Both the position numbers and the translations under genes were made by a program. Below are positions 24,738 to 33,352 of a stretch of DNA of 64,000 bases, piece after piece. Below the pieces are notes generated by a model, which made no database searches, had not been told where the DNA came from, and saw nothing but the letters and a program-made list of their open reading frames with translations. The DNA is taken from the NCBI GenBank assembly GCA_965206145.1, contig CBDBIK010000009.1:62001-126000 (forward strand), read 5' to 3'. Source of the stretch: CBDBIK01 sp965206145. Lineage in GTDB: Bacteria > Pseudomonadota > Alphaproteobacteria > TMED109. The first letter of the stretch is position 1; each line of letters opens with the position of its first letter.

Positions 24738-25934
24738 TCAGACAGTGAGAGGTACAAGACCGGGAAGGTTCTCGCCTTCCAGCCATTGCAGGAACGCACT
24801 TCCGGCGAGCGAGACATACGAGAATCCGCCGGAGAGACTCGCACGGTTAAGGGCGGCGACCGTGTCCCCGCCGCCGGCAACGGAGACAAGCTGCCCGCTC
24901 CGTGTCAGCAGAGCTGCCGTTCTGGCCAGCACCGAAGTACCACGATCGAAAGGAGGTATCTCCCACAGGCCAAGCGGACCGCTCCAGACAAGCTTTCGGG
25001 TACCGACGAGGCGGTTACCGAAGATGTCGCAGGTGGCGGAACCGATGTCGAGAACGCGATGACCGGCGGGCACGGAGTCGATCTCCACCTCTTGGGTCTC
25101 GGCATCCGGAGCGATTTCCTCCGCCACCACCGCATCAACCGGCAGAAGTAGCTCGCAGTTGGAGGTTTCCGCGACCTTCTCGATCGCGCGCGCTTCGTCC
25201 AGCATCGTCTCCTCAACTAGGGATTCGGCGAGGTCATATCCGCGAGCGGCGAGGAACGTGTTGGCCATAGCCCCGCCGACAGCGAGCGCATCGACTTGAG
25301 AGACTAAGTTCCGGAGCGCGGCGATCTTCGTCGACACCTTTGAACCACCGACGATTGCCATCACCGCTTCACCGGATCTCCCGATGATTTTGTCGAGCAT
25401 CTCTATTTCGGTGGCGAATGCCCGGCCCGCCGCCGATGGAAGCAGTGTCGGCAAGGTGGCGATCGATGCGTGCTCACGGTGCGCGACGGAAAACGCATCG
25501 TTCACGAAGGCATCCGCAAGACGGGCGAGTGAGGTCGCGAATTCCAGCGTATTTGCCTCCTCACCCGGATGGAATCGGAGGTTCTCGAGCAACGCGATGC
25601 CGCCGGGAGAAAGACTGCGGGAGACCTGCTCGGCCGTCTTCCCAATGCAGTCGGGAACGATCGCGATTTCCTCAACATGGAGTGTCTCTCCCAGCGGGTC
25701 GACGATCCGCGAAAGCGAAAAATCGGGATCCTCCCTGCCGTTTGGGCGACCAAAATGGGAAGCAAGGAGAATACGTGCACCGCGCGAAGACAGATCCGTC
25801 ACGGTCGGAATTAACCGCTCAACCCGCGAAAGGTCGAACGGGACACCATCCTCATCAAGCGTCAAATTGAGATCGCAGCGGACGAGCACGCGGCGATCCT
25901 CAGTCTCGATATCTTCGAGTGTACGGAGTTTCAC
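24738..25934 (-). CDS. pgk: Phosphoglycerate kinase
   Basis: Pgk transfers phosphate between 1,3-bisphosphoglycerate and ADP in glycolysis and gluconeogenesis. The GTG at 25932-25934 gives 398 residues opening KLRTLEDIE and then RVLVRCDLNLTLDEDG; the longest open frame adds 113 spurious residues. Other signatures are LLASHFGRPNGRED, the catalytic-cleft LLENLRFHPGEE, AFVNDAFSVAHREHAS, VGGSKVSTKI, and the nucleotide-binding VWSGPLGLWE and VAGGGDTVAAL. The GTG overlaps the gap stop as GTGA (25931-25934). The usual DFNVP is DLNLT here, seen also in some alphaproteobacterial enzymes. Confidence 0.96.
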   Translation of the reverse strand: MKLRTLEDIETEDRRVLVRCDLNLTLDEDGVPFDLSRVERLIPTVTDLSSRGARILLASHFGRPNGREDPDFSLSRIVDPLGETLHVEEIAIVPDCIGKTAEQVSRSLSPGGIALLENLRFHPGEEANTLEFATSLARLADAFVNDAFSVAHREHASIATLPTLLPSAAGRAFATEIEMLDKIIGRSGEAVMAIVGGSKVSTKIAALRNLVSQVDALAVGGAMANTFLAARGYDLAESLVEETMLDEARAIEKVAETSNCELLLPVDAVVAEEIAPDAETQEVEIDSVPAGHRVLDIGSATCDIFGNRLVGTRKLVWSGPLGLWEIPPFDRGTSVLARTAALLTRSGQLVSVAGGGDTVAALNRASLSGGFSYVSLAGSAFLQWLEGENLPGLVPLTV

Positions 25935-26950
25935 CGCTGTGGCTCGTCGAGCGCGGCAAGTTTGGCCGCGACGTCCAGCATGCGGTTCGAGAACCCCCAC
26001 TCGTTGTCGTACCACGAAAGAACACGAACAAGCCGGCCTTCGACCACTTCGGTCTGGGTGCAGTCGAATATCGAACTTGCGGGGTTGTGATTGAAATCGA
26101 TCGAGACCAGCGGTTCCTCGCAGCATGTAAGCACGCCCTGGAGTGGACCGGCGGCAGCGGATCGCATTTTCTGGTTGAGACTTTCCACGTCGGTGTCTCG
26201 GGCTGTATCGAACGCGAAATCGATGAGGGAAACATTCGCCGTTGGCACCCGGATGGCGCATCCGTCGAGACATCCTTTCAACTCCGGGAGCACCAACCCG
26301 ATTGCGCGCGCTGCACCCGTCGAGGTTGGGATCAGTGCCTGCGCAGCCGCACGGGCGCGGCGAAGATCCGCGTGCGCCGAATCCTGGAGCTTCTGATCGC
26401 CAGTGTAGGCGTGAATAGTTGTCATGTAGCCACGCTCAATCCCGACTGCCTCGTGCAGCACCTTCGCCACTGGTGCCAGACAATTCGTGGTGCAGGAAGC
26501 GTTGGAAACAACCTTGTGCTCAGCTTCGAGGGTGTCGTCGTTCACGCCGAAAACAACGGTGTGATCGCATTCCTTGGCTGGTGCGGAGATTAGGACCCGT
26601 TTCGCACCCGCATTTAGGTGAAGAGCTGCATCCTTGCGGGTTGTCAGACGTCCAGTGCATTCAAGGGCGACATCGACGCCGAGGTCATCCCACGGGAGTT
26701 TCGTCGGATTGGACTCGGCAAACACTCGGATCGGACCCTTGCCCGCATTGAGTAGGCCGTTCTCGAAGTGCACGTCCATGGGAAGGCGGCCATGCACCGA
26801 ATCGTACTTAAGGAGGTGGATGGAGGTTTCAGGCGGAGCGAGGTCATTGACCGCCACCACTTCGACGTCGTCGCGTCCTGATTCGAGAGTTGCCCGAAGC
26901 GTCAGTCGGCCAATGCGACCGAACCCGTTGATCGCAAGTCGTGCAGCCAT
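25931..26950 (-). CDS. gap: Glyceraldehyde-3-phosphate dehydrogenase
   Basis: Phosphorylating GAPDH of central glycolysis. The 339 residues begin LAINGFGRIGRLTLRA (NAD-binding glycine motif), carry the catalytic SNASCTTNCLAP with Cys153 and the partner His180 in MTTIHAYTGDQ, and end with the conserved LSWYDNEWGFSNRMLDV. Cofactor preference is not decided by eye. The ATG has a strong AGGAGG ribosome site upstream. A 200-base gap separates it from tkt, so a secondary promoter is possible. Confidence 0.97.
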   Translation of the reverse strand: MAARLAINGFGRIGRLTLRATLESGRDDVEVVAVNDLAPPETSIHLLKYDSVHGRLPMDVHFENGLLNAGKGPIRVFAESNPTKLPWDDLGVDVALECTGRLTTRKDAALHLNAGAKRVLISAPAKECDHTVVFGVNDDTLEAEHKVVSNASCTTNCLAPVAKVLHEAVGIERGYMTTIHAYTGDQKLQDSAHADLRRARAAAQALIPTSTGAARAIGLVLPELKGCLDGCAIRVPTANVSLIDFAFDTARDTDVESLNQKMRSAAAGPLQGVLTCCEEPLVSIDFNHNPASSIFDCTQTEVVEGRLVRVLSWYDNEWGFSNRMLDVAAKLAALDEPQR

Positions 26951-27150
26951 CAGGCCCTCCTACCCTCAGGGCCGTGATCGAACGGGAGCTGGCGCCTTGG
27001 GTTGCGCACGTTCGTGGGCCGGAGCGTCGCGAGATTCCGACCCATTCGTGACGCGAATTGTGCGACGGGAAAGTACCGGATCGCCCGAGAGTACCCCAAC
27101 CCACCGGAGCTGCGCAAACTGCCGCCCTCCAGATCGAATGGCCCAGTCGC

Positions 27151-29166
27151 TCAGGACTTTTTCAGACATTTTTCCACCCGCTCTGCCACACGTTCGGCCG
27201 TGATTCCAAAATGCTTGTAGAGATCGCCGGCCGGTGCCGAAGCTCCGAAACCAGACATGCCCACGAACTCGCCGCTCGGTCCGAGCCAGCGCTCCCATCC
27301 GAAGCCACCCGCTGCCTCGATGCCGATCCGCAGGATGTCTCGCCCCAGTACGTTCTCGCGATAGGACTCGTCCTGAGCGATAAAGAGTTCCCAGGCTGGC
27401 AACGAAACGACACGTGCTGGCACGCCCGAATCGGCGAGCAGCACCGCTGCTTCCACGGCGACAGCCACTTCCGAGCCTGAAGCGATGAGCGAAACCTTCG
27501 CATCGGCGACGTCTCGGAGAACATAGCCGCCACGCCGACAGAAGTTCCCCGTAACGGCCTTTCGCTGTGGGGGCAGGGATTGGCGGGAGAGCGAAAGTAC
27601 GCTTGGTCCGGTGGCATTCTCGAGAGCGAGCTGCCAGCACTCCGCCGTCTCGATTGAATCGCAGGGACGAAGCACGAGGAGATTGGGAATCGCCCGGAGC
27701 GAGGCGAGATGCTCAACTGGCTGGTGCGTTGGCCCGTCCTCGCCAAGACCGATCGAATCGTGAGTCATCACATGGATCACGCGAATGCCCATCAGCGCAG
27801 CAAGCCGGATCGCCGGGCGGGCATAGTCGGTGAACACGAGAAAACTTCCACTGTAGGGAACCCACCCGCCATGAAGGGTCAAGCCGTTCATGGCGGCCGC
27901 CATACCGAGTTCGCGGGCACCCCAGTGGACATACCGCCCCCCGTAGGAACCGGGTGCCACCGCTTTGAACCCGTCTGGTCGCGTTCCGTTCGAACCCGTG
28001 AGGTCGGCTGAACCGCCGATGAGTGCGGGAATCGACGAGCTCAGGGCCTCAAGCACGGCCTTGCTCGACTGCCGAGTAGCCATTGCCTTTCCTTCACGGG
28101 CGAAGTTTTCCGAAGTTTGGCGCACCACGTCTTCAAGCGTGGCAGGCAATTTTCCCGCAAAAGCATCGTCGAAGGCAGACCGGACCTTGGCGGGGGCGTT
28201 CATGTGCCTTGCCTCCCAGGCTTCGCGCTCTTCGCGGGACCGAGACCCCAGCACCTCCCAACTCTGTTGGACCGAGGCAGGAATCTCGAACGTTGGGTGG
28301 GGCCAACCGAGCTTTTCGCGCGCCCCTGCGATCTCGTCGGCACCGAGGGGAGCACCGTGGCTGCCCGCGGTCCCCCCCTTGCTCGGAGCACCAAAACCAA
28401 TCACGGTCCGGCAACAAACCAGCGAAGGGCGCGCATTCCCCTTGGCTTCGTTGAGCGCCGCATCAATCGCTTCCGGATCGTGACCGTCTATCTCGACGGT
28501 GTGCCAGCCAAGGGCGGCAAAGCGTGCCGGATAATCATCGGAGAGTGCAAGCCCGGTCGGGCCATCAATGGAGATACCATTATCGTCGAGAAGGACGATG
28601 AGGTTCCCAAGACGCAAGTGACCTGCTAGCGACGCTGCTTCGTGGCTGATTCCTTCCATCAGGCAGCCATCGCCAGCGATCACCCAAGTTCGGTGATCGA
28701 CGAGGTCATCGCCGAAGCGAGCGTTGAGCATGCGCTCGGCGAGTGCCATGCCGACGGCGTTCGCCAGCCCCTGCCCGAGCGGACCAGTAGTGGTCTCGAT
28801 ACCGGCACCGGAGCCGTACTCGGGATGTCCTGCGGTGCGGCTCCCGAGTTGTCGGAAACGCTTGATCTGGTCGAGATCGAAATCCTGATAACCCGTGAGA
28901 TGAAGTAGCGCATAAAGCAGCATCGAGCCGTGCCCCGCTGACAACACGAAGCGGTCGCGGTCGGGCCAGTCGGGCGTCGATGGATCGAAGCGGAGATGGC
29001 GAGCAAAGAGAACGGTGGCGACGTCAGCCATGCCCATAGGCATGCCGGGATGACCGGAGGCCGCCTCTTCGACAGCGTCCATCGTCAGCGCCCGAACGGC
29101 GTTGGCGAGTTCGCGGATCCGACCCGGGAAAACGTCGTCCGGGCACCCTGGGTTTGACACTCTCAT
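27151..29166 (-). CDS. tkt: Transketolase
   Basis: Transketolase moves two-carbon units between sugar phosphates, linking glycolysis and the pentose phosphate pathway; it uses thiamine diphosphate. The 671 residues cover all three domains: the ThDP pyrophosphate region (SGHPGMPMGMADV, SAGHGSMLLYALLHLTGY, GDGCLMEGISHEAASLAG, LDDNGISIDG), the pyrimidine domain (LHGGWVPYSGSFLVFTDYARPAIRL, HDSIGLGEDGPTHQPVEHL) and a C-terminal domain. It leads tkt-gap-pgk-fba-thiE; the thiamine gene at the operon end makes functional sense. Confidence 0.97.
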   Translation of the reverse strand: MRVSNPGCPDDVFPGRIRELANAVRALTMDAVEEAASGHPGMPMGMADVATVLFARHLRFDPSTPDWPDRDRFVLSAGHGSMLLYALLHLTGYQDFDLDQIKRFRQLGSRTAGHPEYGSGAGIETTTGPLGQGLANAVGMALAERMLNARFGDDLVDHRTWVIAGDGCLMEGISHEAASLAGHLRLGNLIVLLDDNGISIDGPTGLALSDDYPARFAALGWHTVEIDGHDPEAIDAALNEAKGNARPSLVCCRTVIGFGAPSKGGTAGSHGAPLGADEIAGAREKLGWPHPTFEIPASVQQSWEVLGSRSREEREAWEARHMNAPAKVRSAFDDAFAGKLPATLEDVVRQTSENFAREGKAMATRQSSKAVLEALSSSIPALIGGSADLTGSNGTRPDGFKAVAPGSYGGRYVHWGARELGMAAAMNGLTLHGGWVPYSGSFLVFTDYARPAIRLAALMGIRVIHVMTHDSIGLGEDGPTHQPVEHLASLRAIPNLLVLRPCDSIETAECWQLALENATGPSVLSLSRQSLPPQRKAVTGNFCRRGGYVLRDVADAKVSLIASGSEVAVAVEAAVLLADSGVPARVVSLPAWELFIAQDESYRENVLGRDILRIGIEAAGGFGWERWLGPSGEFVGMSGFGASAPAGDLYKHFGITAERVAERVEKCLKKS

Positions 29167-29360
29167 GGCCTGTTCCGCGAGGACTCCTGCGTCCGCCGGA
29201 ACGCGTTCGCACCTTGGCCCCGAGAGGGTGTTCCGTCAACCGCATCGGAGCTTAATGTTATGTAAGTCCCAACTTAAGGGCGCGCTGCCCTATGTTGTTG
29301 GAAGGCCCGGTCCGGTGAAACGAAGCGCCTCCGGCATTATGCGGTCAAAGGAGTCAAATC

Positions 29361-29705
29361 ATGTCGCAACGGATTCTCATGACGCTTGCAACGGCGGCTG
29401 CGATGGCATTTATTGTTGTCGGATCCGCCGAGGCACGACGTGTATGTGCGAAAAACTCAGGCAACGATCCGGTCGGCGTGCGCGCCGGCCACGCAATGTA
29501 CTGGCTCGACAGAAACAAGATATTCTGTTTCGACACGAACGCGACCAACGCAACGATCCAGAATGACCAGGTTAGGGAATGTCTCGAGCGCGACGTTACC
29601 GTCGACCTTCGTGAGCACGCCTGCCTGATTGCGGATGGCGTGGAGGGAGTCTGCGTACCCGTTGTCAAGACTTTGCCGCTCTTTGATGACTGCCAACCTG
29701 GCTAA
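29361..29705 (+). CDS. Small secreted cysteine-rich protein, unknown function
   Basis: I do not recognise the family. The 114 residues begin with a signal peptide (hydrophobic 5-22, likely cut after SAEA, residue 25) and have a good ribosome site (AAGGAG six bases upstream). The mature protein of about 89 residues has six cysteines (29, 56, 74, 88, 98, 111), an even number suggesting three disulfides in the periplasm or outside. Charged and hydrophobic residues alternate without repeats. It is divergent from tkt and ends 7 bases before the convergent zincin gene. Codon use looks like its neighbours. Confidence 0.72.
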   Translation: MSQRILMTLATAAAMAFIVVGSAEARRVCAKNSGNDPVGVRAGHAMYWLDRNKIFCFDTNATNATIQNDQVRECLERDVTVDLREHACLIADGVEGVCVPVVKTLPLFDDCQPG

Positions 29706-29712
29706 GTTTTCC

Positions 29713-30141
29713 TTACGAGGCTTCGGCATCCCGCCCCGAGGCCTCAATCCGCTCCATGTCATCGTCGCTCAGGCCAAGGTGGTGGCCGATTTCGTGCACC
29801 AGCACATGGCGGACGATCGTTTCGAGATCGTTCTCCGATCCCGCCCAGAATTCAATAAGTGCCCTGCGATAAAGAAAAACCATGTCCGGGCTTGCAGGAG
29901 CAGACGTGCCGTCCTTTTCACCTATGTGAATTCCCTGGTAGAGCCCTAGGAGGTCGTACGGACTCTCGAGTTCCAAGTCCCGAAGGACGTCATCGTCGCA
30001 AAATTCCTGGACTCGGAAGCTGATTCCCGTCACGAGTTCCCGAAAGTGTTTCGGCAGTTTGGCAAGTTCGCGTTCGGCTAACGCGGCAAATTCATCTAGC
30101 GAGGGTGCTTTGCTGAAAGAGCGGTCGATTGCGTCCGTCAT
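29713..30141 (-). CDS. Metallopeptidase family protein (zincin-like, HExxH)
   Basis: A small cytosolic zincin of the minigluzincin/DUF1025 kind. The 142 residues hold VHEIGHHLGLSDDDM near residues 115-129, with the two zinc histidines of HEIGH and the next His/Asp positions of the family's extended motif. FVLYRRALIEF-like and ISFRVQEFCDDDVL segments also fit. Its substrate is unknown in this family and no signal peptide is seen. It converges on the small secreted protein and is divergent from phhB with a 69-base gap. Confidence 0.85.
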   Translation of the reverse strand: MTDAIDRSFSKAPSLDEFAALAERELAKLPKHFRELVTGISFRVQEFCDDDVLRDLELESPYDLLGLYQGIHIGEKDGTSAPASPDMVFLYRRALIEFWAGSENDLETIVRHVLVHEIGHHLGLSDDDMERIEASGRDAEAS

Positions 30142-30210
30142 GCGGTTGGCGCACCGTTAGAGGCGCGGGCGTAGAGCAATGCTGCGCCAGCAGCGTCGAG
30201 AGGACATACC

Positions 30211-30507
30211 ATGGTGGAACGAATTTCTCCGGAAACACTCAATGAGGCGCTGGGTAAGCTCGACGGATGGGAGCAAACCAAGGAACGTGAGGCGATACGA
30301 AAGACCTTCACTTTCAAAGATTTCCGGGAAGCCTTCGCCTGGATGACGCACATCGCATTCATTGCCGAAAGCATGAACCACCACCCCGAGTGGTTCAACG
30401 TACACTCCCGCATCGAGGTAACCCTCGCCACGCACGATGTGGGCGGTGTCACCGAACTTGATCTCACGCTTGCGCAGGCAATGGATGCGGCCCATGGCCC
30501 TGCCTGA
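30211..30507 (+). CDS. phhB: 4a-hydroxytetrahydrobiopterin dehydratase (PCD/DCoH)
   Basis: Pterin-4a-carbinolamine dehydratase regenerates the pterin cofactor of aromatic amino-acid hydroxylases, or acts in molybdopterin-related pterin chemistry. The 98 residues contain the family active site ESMNHHPEWFNVHSRIEVTL and the helix-forming KTFTFKDFREAFAWMTHIA. Length is normal. No phenylalanine hydroxylase gene is in the window. The start of the next gene overlaps its end by 14 bases. Confidence 0.93.
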   Translation: MVERISPETLNEALGKLDGWEQTKEREAIRKTFTFKDFREAFAWMTHIAFIAESMNHHPEWFNVHSRIEVTLATHDVGGVTELDLTLAQAMDAAHGPA

Positions 30508-31000
30508 GGGGACTCGCTTGCGCGATATTCCCCTTCCCGCCCTGATCCTGGGAATCGCCGCCGCGTCGCCCTTCCCAGCAGCAGCGATCGCACTGCAATT
30601 TCTTGAGGGAGGTTGGGCCGCCTACATCTTCCTCAACACACTCAATTACGCGCTCGTCGCACTCGGGTTCCTCGGCGGTATCCATGCGGGTCTCGGTCTT
30701 GCAGCCATACGCGCAGGCGGATCCCGCGAAGCAGGCTGGTGGCTCTGGTCCATCGCCCCCTGCCTTGCCGGCTTCGGTGCCTTGCTCGGATTTGTCGGTT
30801 ACCAAGGAGTGCTACTCGTTTTCCTTGCTGCGTTCCTTGCCGCCCATCTGGCGGATCTGCGAGCGGTAAGCGCAGGGGCCGCACCGGCTTGGTACGCGCC
30901 GTGCCGGCGGATTACGACAGCAATTGTCCTCATCTCGTTCGGAATTTTGCTTCTGTACGTGAGTTCCGCGATCGAATCGGCGGCAGTTTTTCCTCTCTGA
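30494..31000 (+). CDS. DUF3429-like small membrane protein
   Basis: A hydrophobic protein of 168 residues with about five transmembrane segments: IPLPALILGIAAASPFPAAA, YIFLNTLNYALVALGFLGGIHAGL, WWLWSIAPCLAGFGALLGFV, YQGVLLVFLAAFLAAHLADL and TTAIVLISFGILLLYVSS. The FLGGIHAGL and W-W-SI-P arrangement matches the DUF3429 family, which has no established function. The ATG at 30494 lies inside the end of phhB (14-base overlap). The 3' end overlaps the convergent EamA gene by 71 bases, which is unusual. Confidence 0.75.
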   Translation: MALPEGTRLRDIPLPALILGIAAASPFPAAAIALQFLEGGWAAYIFLNTLNYALVALGFLGGIHAGLGLAAIRAGGSREAGWWLWSIAPCLAGFGALLGFVGYQGVLLVFLAAFLAAHLADLRAVSAGAAPAWYAPCRRITTAIVLISFGILLLYVSSAIESAAVFPL

Positions 31001-31868
31001 TCCGCTCACCGCGTCGCGTGATGTAAAGGGTCGCGAAAGCAATCACGATCGCACCTGCGATCGTCCACACTGTTGGAAGATCGCCAAACAGGAAAAACCC
31101 ATAGATCGTGGCGAAGATGAGTCGCGTGTAATCGACGGGCATGACCGCCGTCGCCTGGCTTCCCCGAAGACCCAGGACCGTGAAGACCTGCCCGAGAGTT
31201 CCCGCCACGCCCACGGCCAATAGCAACAGGAGTTCCCAGACATCCGGCGTCCTCCAGACGAGAAAGGCAGGAACCAGCGCGACCGTCGTGGATATTGCTC
31301 CAAACCACGCTTGGATGGCGAGCGTCCCCTCGGTCTCCGTCAGCATCTTGACCGTAAGTTTCACGCCTGCGACCAGAAGAGAGGACGCCAACGCCAGCGC
31401 AACCCCCAATGTCGTTGCCTCCGATCCCGTCGGACCGACCATCAGAACAATTCCTCCGAAACCGACCGCGGTGGCGATCCAACGGGGTGCATCGACCTCG
31501 TCCCCCAGCAACAGAACGGCGAGCGGTATCAGGAACAGCACGCGTGTGAATCCGAGTGTGGTCACCTCGGCGAGCGGCAATAAGCTGAGCGCGGTGAAGC
31601 CCAGGAGCATGGCGGCAATCCCGATCGCGCCGCGCAGTAGATGCATTCCAGGACGATGGGTGATCATCGCCCGCGGATTGCGAACGAGAAACGGTAGCAA
31701 CACCATCGCCCCGAATAGGCAACGGAAGAAAGCGATCTCGAAGGGATGGATGTTCCCGGACAGGAGTTTTACGAGCGCGCCCATGACTGGGAAGGTCGCG
31801 GCTGCACAAAGAATGAACAACGAGCCCTTGGCGTTAGTTGAGAGGTAAAGAGTTGGAAAACGGATCAC
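30930..31868 (-). CDS. EamA/DMT-family transporter (first of a pair)
   Basis: A ten-helix drug/metabolite exporter made of two EamA repeats, 312 residues from the GTG at 31866-31868. That GTG overlaps the stop of the next upstream EamA gene as GTGA, whereas the longest open frame starts 67 residues too early. Helices include GSLFILCAAATFPVMGALVKLL, PFEIAFFRCLFGAMVLLPF and TVWTIAGAIVIAFATLYITR. The charged C-terminal tail of about 25 residues lies in the overlap with the convergent DUF3429 gene. Substrate is unknown; relatives export amino acids or nucleosides. Confidence 0.88.
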   Translation of the reverse strand: MIRFPTLYLSTNAKGSLFILCAAATFPVMGALVKLLSGNIHPFEIAFFRCLFGAMVLLPFLVRNPRAMITHRPGMHLLRGAIGIAAMLLGFTALSLLPLAEVTTLGFTRVLFLIPLAVLLLGDEVDAPRWIATAVGFGGIVLMVGPTGSEATTLGVALALASSLLVAGVKLTVKMLTETEGTLAIQAWFGAISTTVALVPAFLVWRTPDVWELLLLLAVGVAGTLGQVFTVLGLRGSQATAVMPVDYTRLIFATIYGFFLFGDLPTVWTIAGAIVIAFATLYITRRGERIREEKLPPIRSRNSRTEAKFRTR

Positions 31869-32767
31869 CGTTGCAAGCGCCGGTAGGTCACAGCCTCGCG
31901 ATGGGCGATGTAGACTGAACTTGAAAGAATCACCGTGCCGCCCACCCACGTCCATAGGTCGGGGACCTCGGCGTAAAGCATGTAACCCGCGAACGCCATC
32001 ATCGGAAGCCGGACGAAATCGTAGGGCAGTACGGCGGTCGCATCGGTTGCGGCAAAAGCACGGATCCATGATTGATGGGCGAGCGTCCCGGCCAGCCCAA
32101 GAAGCAGAAAAAGCCCAAGGTCAGAAGTATCAGGTGCTTTCCATGTCGCCAGTGCGGGACCTAGGGACGCAACGGTAAGAATCGCTGGAACGTAGAAAAC
32201 AATCGCGTTGGGATGATCCTTACGGACCAGAGTCCGAACCATGGCGGCACCCACCGCCATCAATATCGAAGCCCCGAGAGCTGCGGCCGTCGCCGACGTG
32301 AACTCTACCATTCCGGGCTGGAGCACAATCAGCATGCCCAAAACCCCCAGCGCCGTGGCCGTCCATCTGCGCAATCGCATCCCCTCGCCCAGAAACACAC
32401 CGATGATGACGGCAGCGAACACGGGCGCGCTGAAATTGATGGCTGTCGCCTCAGCAAGCGGCATATTGGCGATCGCGTAGAACCAGGCACTCATCGCGAT
32501 CAAGGCAAGCAGACCGCGCGCAACCTGGAGAAACGGCATGCGGGTCCGGAGCGAACCGATCCCAGCGGGCCATACCATCGCCAGGACGAACACCAATCCG
32601 AAAGCTGAGCGGAAGAACACCACTTGGAAAAGTCCGAAACGCTCCGAGAGCTCCCTTACCAAGGTGTTCATTACGGTGAAGAAGACGTTCGCTAGGATCA
32701 TCCATGCCGCCCCCCGGATCGGCGGCGGAAGTCCAGACCAGAAGGCAACGAAGGCCTTGAAGGACAT
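31865..32767 (-). CDS. EamA/DMT-family transporter (second of a pair)
   Basis: A 300-residue ten-helix transporter of the same kind as its downstream partner: AAWMILANVFFTVMNTLVREL, FQVVFFRSAFGLVFVLAMVW, LALIAMSAWFYAIANMPLAEA, SAPVFAAVIIGVFLGEGMRLRRW, and a second repeat ending with WTWVGGTVILSSSVYIAHRE. The two share several motifs and probably arose by duplication. Whether they work as homodimers or as a heterodimer cannot be told. moaB lies 48 bases upstream on the same strand. Confidence 0.9.
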   Translation of the reverse strand: MSFKAFVAFWSGLPPPIRGAAWMILANVFFTVMNTLVRELSERFGLFQVVFFRSAFGLVFVLAMVWPAGIGSLRTRMPFLQVARGLLALIAMSAWFYAIANMPLAEATAINFSAPVFAAVIIGVFLGEGMRLRRWTATALGVLGMLIVLQPGMVEFTSATAAALGASILMAVGAAMVRTLVRKDHPNAIVFYVPAILTVASLGPALATWKAPDTSDLGLFLLLGLAGTLAHQSWIRAFAATDATAVLPYDFVRLPMMAFAGYMLYAEVPDLWTWVGGTVILSSSVYIAHREAVTYRRLQR

Positions 32768-32815
32768 CGCGAGGGCGAGGGAATCCGGCAGGGCCGCCTG
32801 CGGGCGACCCTCCCT

Positions 32816-33352
32816 TCAGTCCCTGTTCTCGTTGAGGCGTGGCATCAGTTCAGCGAGGTTGCAGGGGCGGAAGCGGTTGTCGAGCTGGTGCACGAGGATT
32901 CCGTCCCACCCATCCCGACAGGCACCGGGAGAGCCGGGGAGTGCAAAGAGGTACGTCCCTCCGGCAACACTGGCGAGCGCGCGCGATTGCATGGTGGAGG
33001 TACCGATTTTCTCGTAGCTGAGCATGCGAAACAGCTCACCAAAACCGCGAATCTCCTTGTCCGTCACCCTTTCGAAGGCTTCTGGGGTCACGTCACGTCC
33101 GGTGATTCCAGTTCCGCCCGTGGTGAGCACCGCATCGATCTCAGGATCAGCAATCCAGGTGCGGAGCTTCTCCTCAATCAGGTCTACATCGTCGACAACC
33201 AGGGTGCGTTCAGCGAGCTCGTGTCCTGCTGCCTCGATGCGTTCGGCAAGTAAATCACCGGAACGGTCATCGGCTTGGGTACGCGTATCGGAAACGGTGA
33301 GAAGAGCGAGTCTGACGGCAAGGAATGGCCGCCCCTTGTCAAGTTCCGGCAT
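32816..33352 (-). CDS. moaB: Molybdenum cofactor biosynthesis protein B
   Basis: A MoaB/Mog-type protein that adenylates molybdopterin in molybdenum cofactor synthesis. The 178 residues have the family core: RLALLTVSDTRTQADDRSG, LAERTLVVDDVDLIEEKL, DAVLTTGGTGITGRDVTPEA, the YEKIGTSTMQSRALASVAGGTYLFALPGSP region and then ILVHQLDNRFRPCNLAEL. Its start overlaps the end of the lytic transglycosylase gene by 14 bases. No other moa/mog genes are in the window. Confidence 0.93.
   Translation of the reverse strand: MPELDKGRPFLAVRLALLTVSDTRTQADDRSGDLLAERIEAAGHELAERTLVVDDVDLIEEKLRTWIADPEIDAVLTTGGTGITGRDVTPEAFERVTDKEIRGFGELFRMLSYEKIGTSTMQSRALASVAGGTYLFALPGSPGACRDGWDGILVHQLDNRFRPCNLAELMPRLNENRD

Noticed and set aside
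29240..29290. CTTA-N8-TAAG palindrome between tkt and the small secreted gene as a regulator site
   Set aside because: Only four matched bases per arm, easily found by chance, and no nearby regulator gene.
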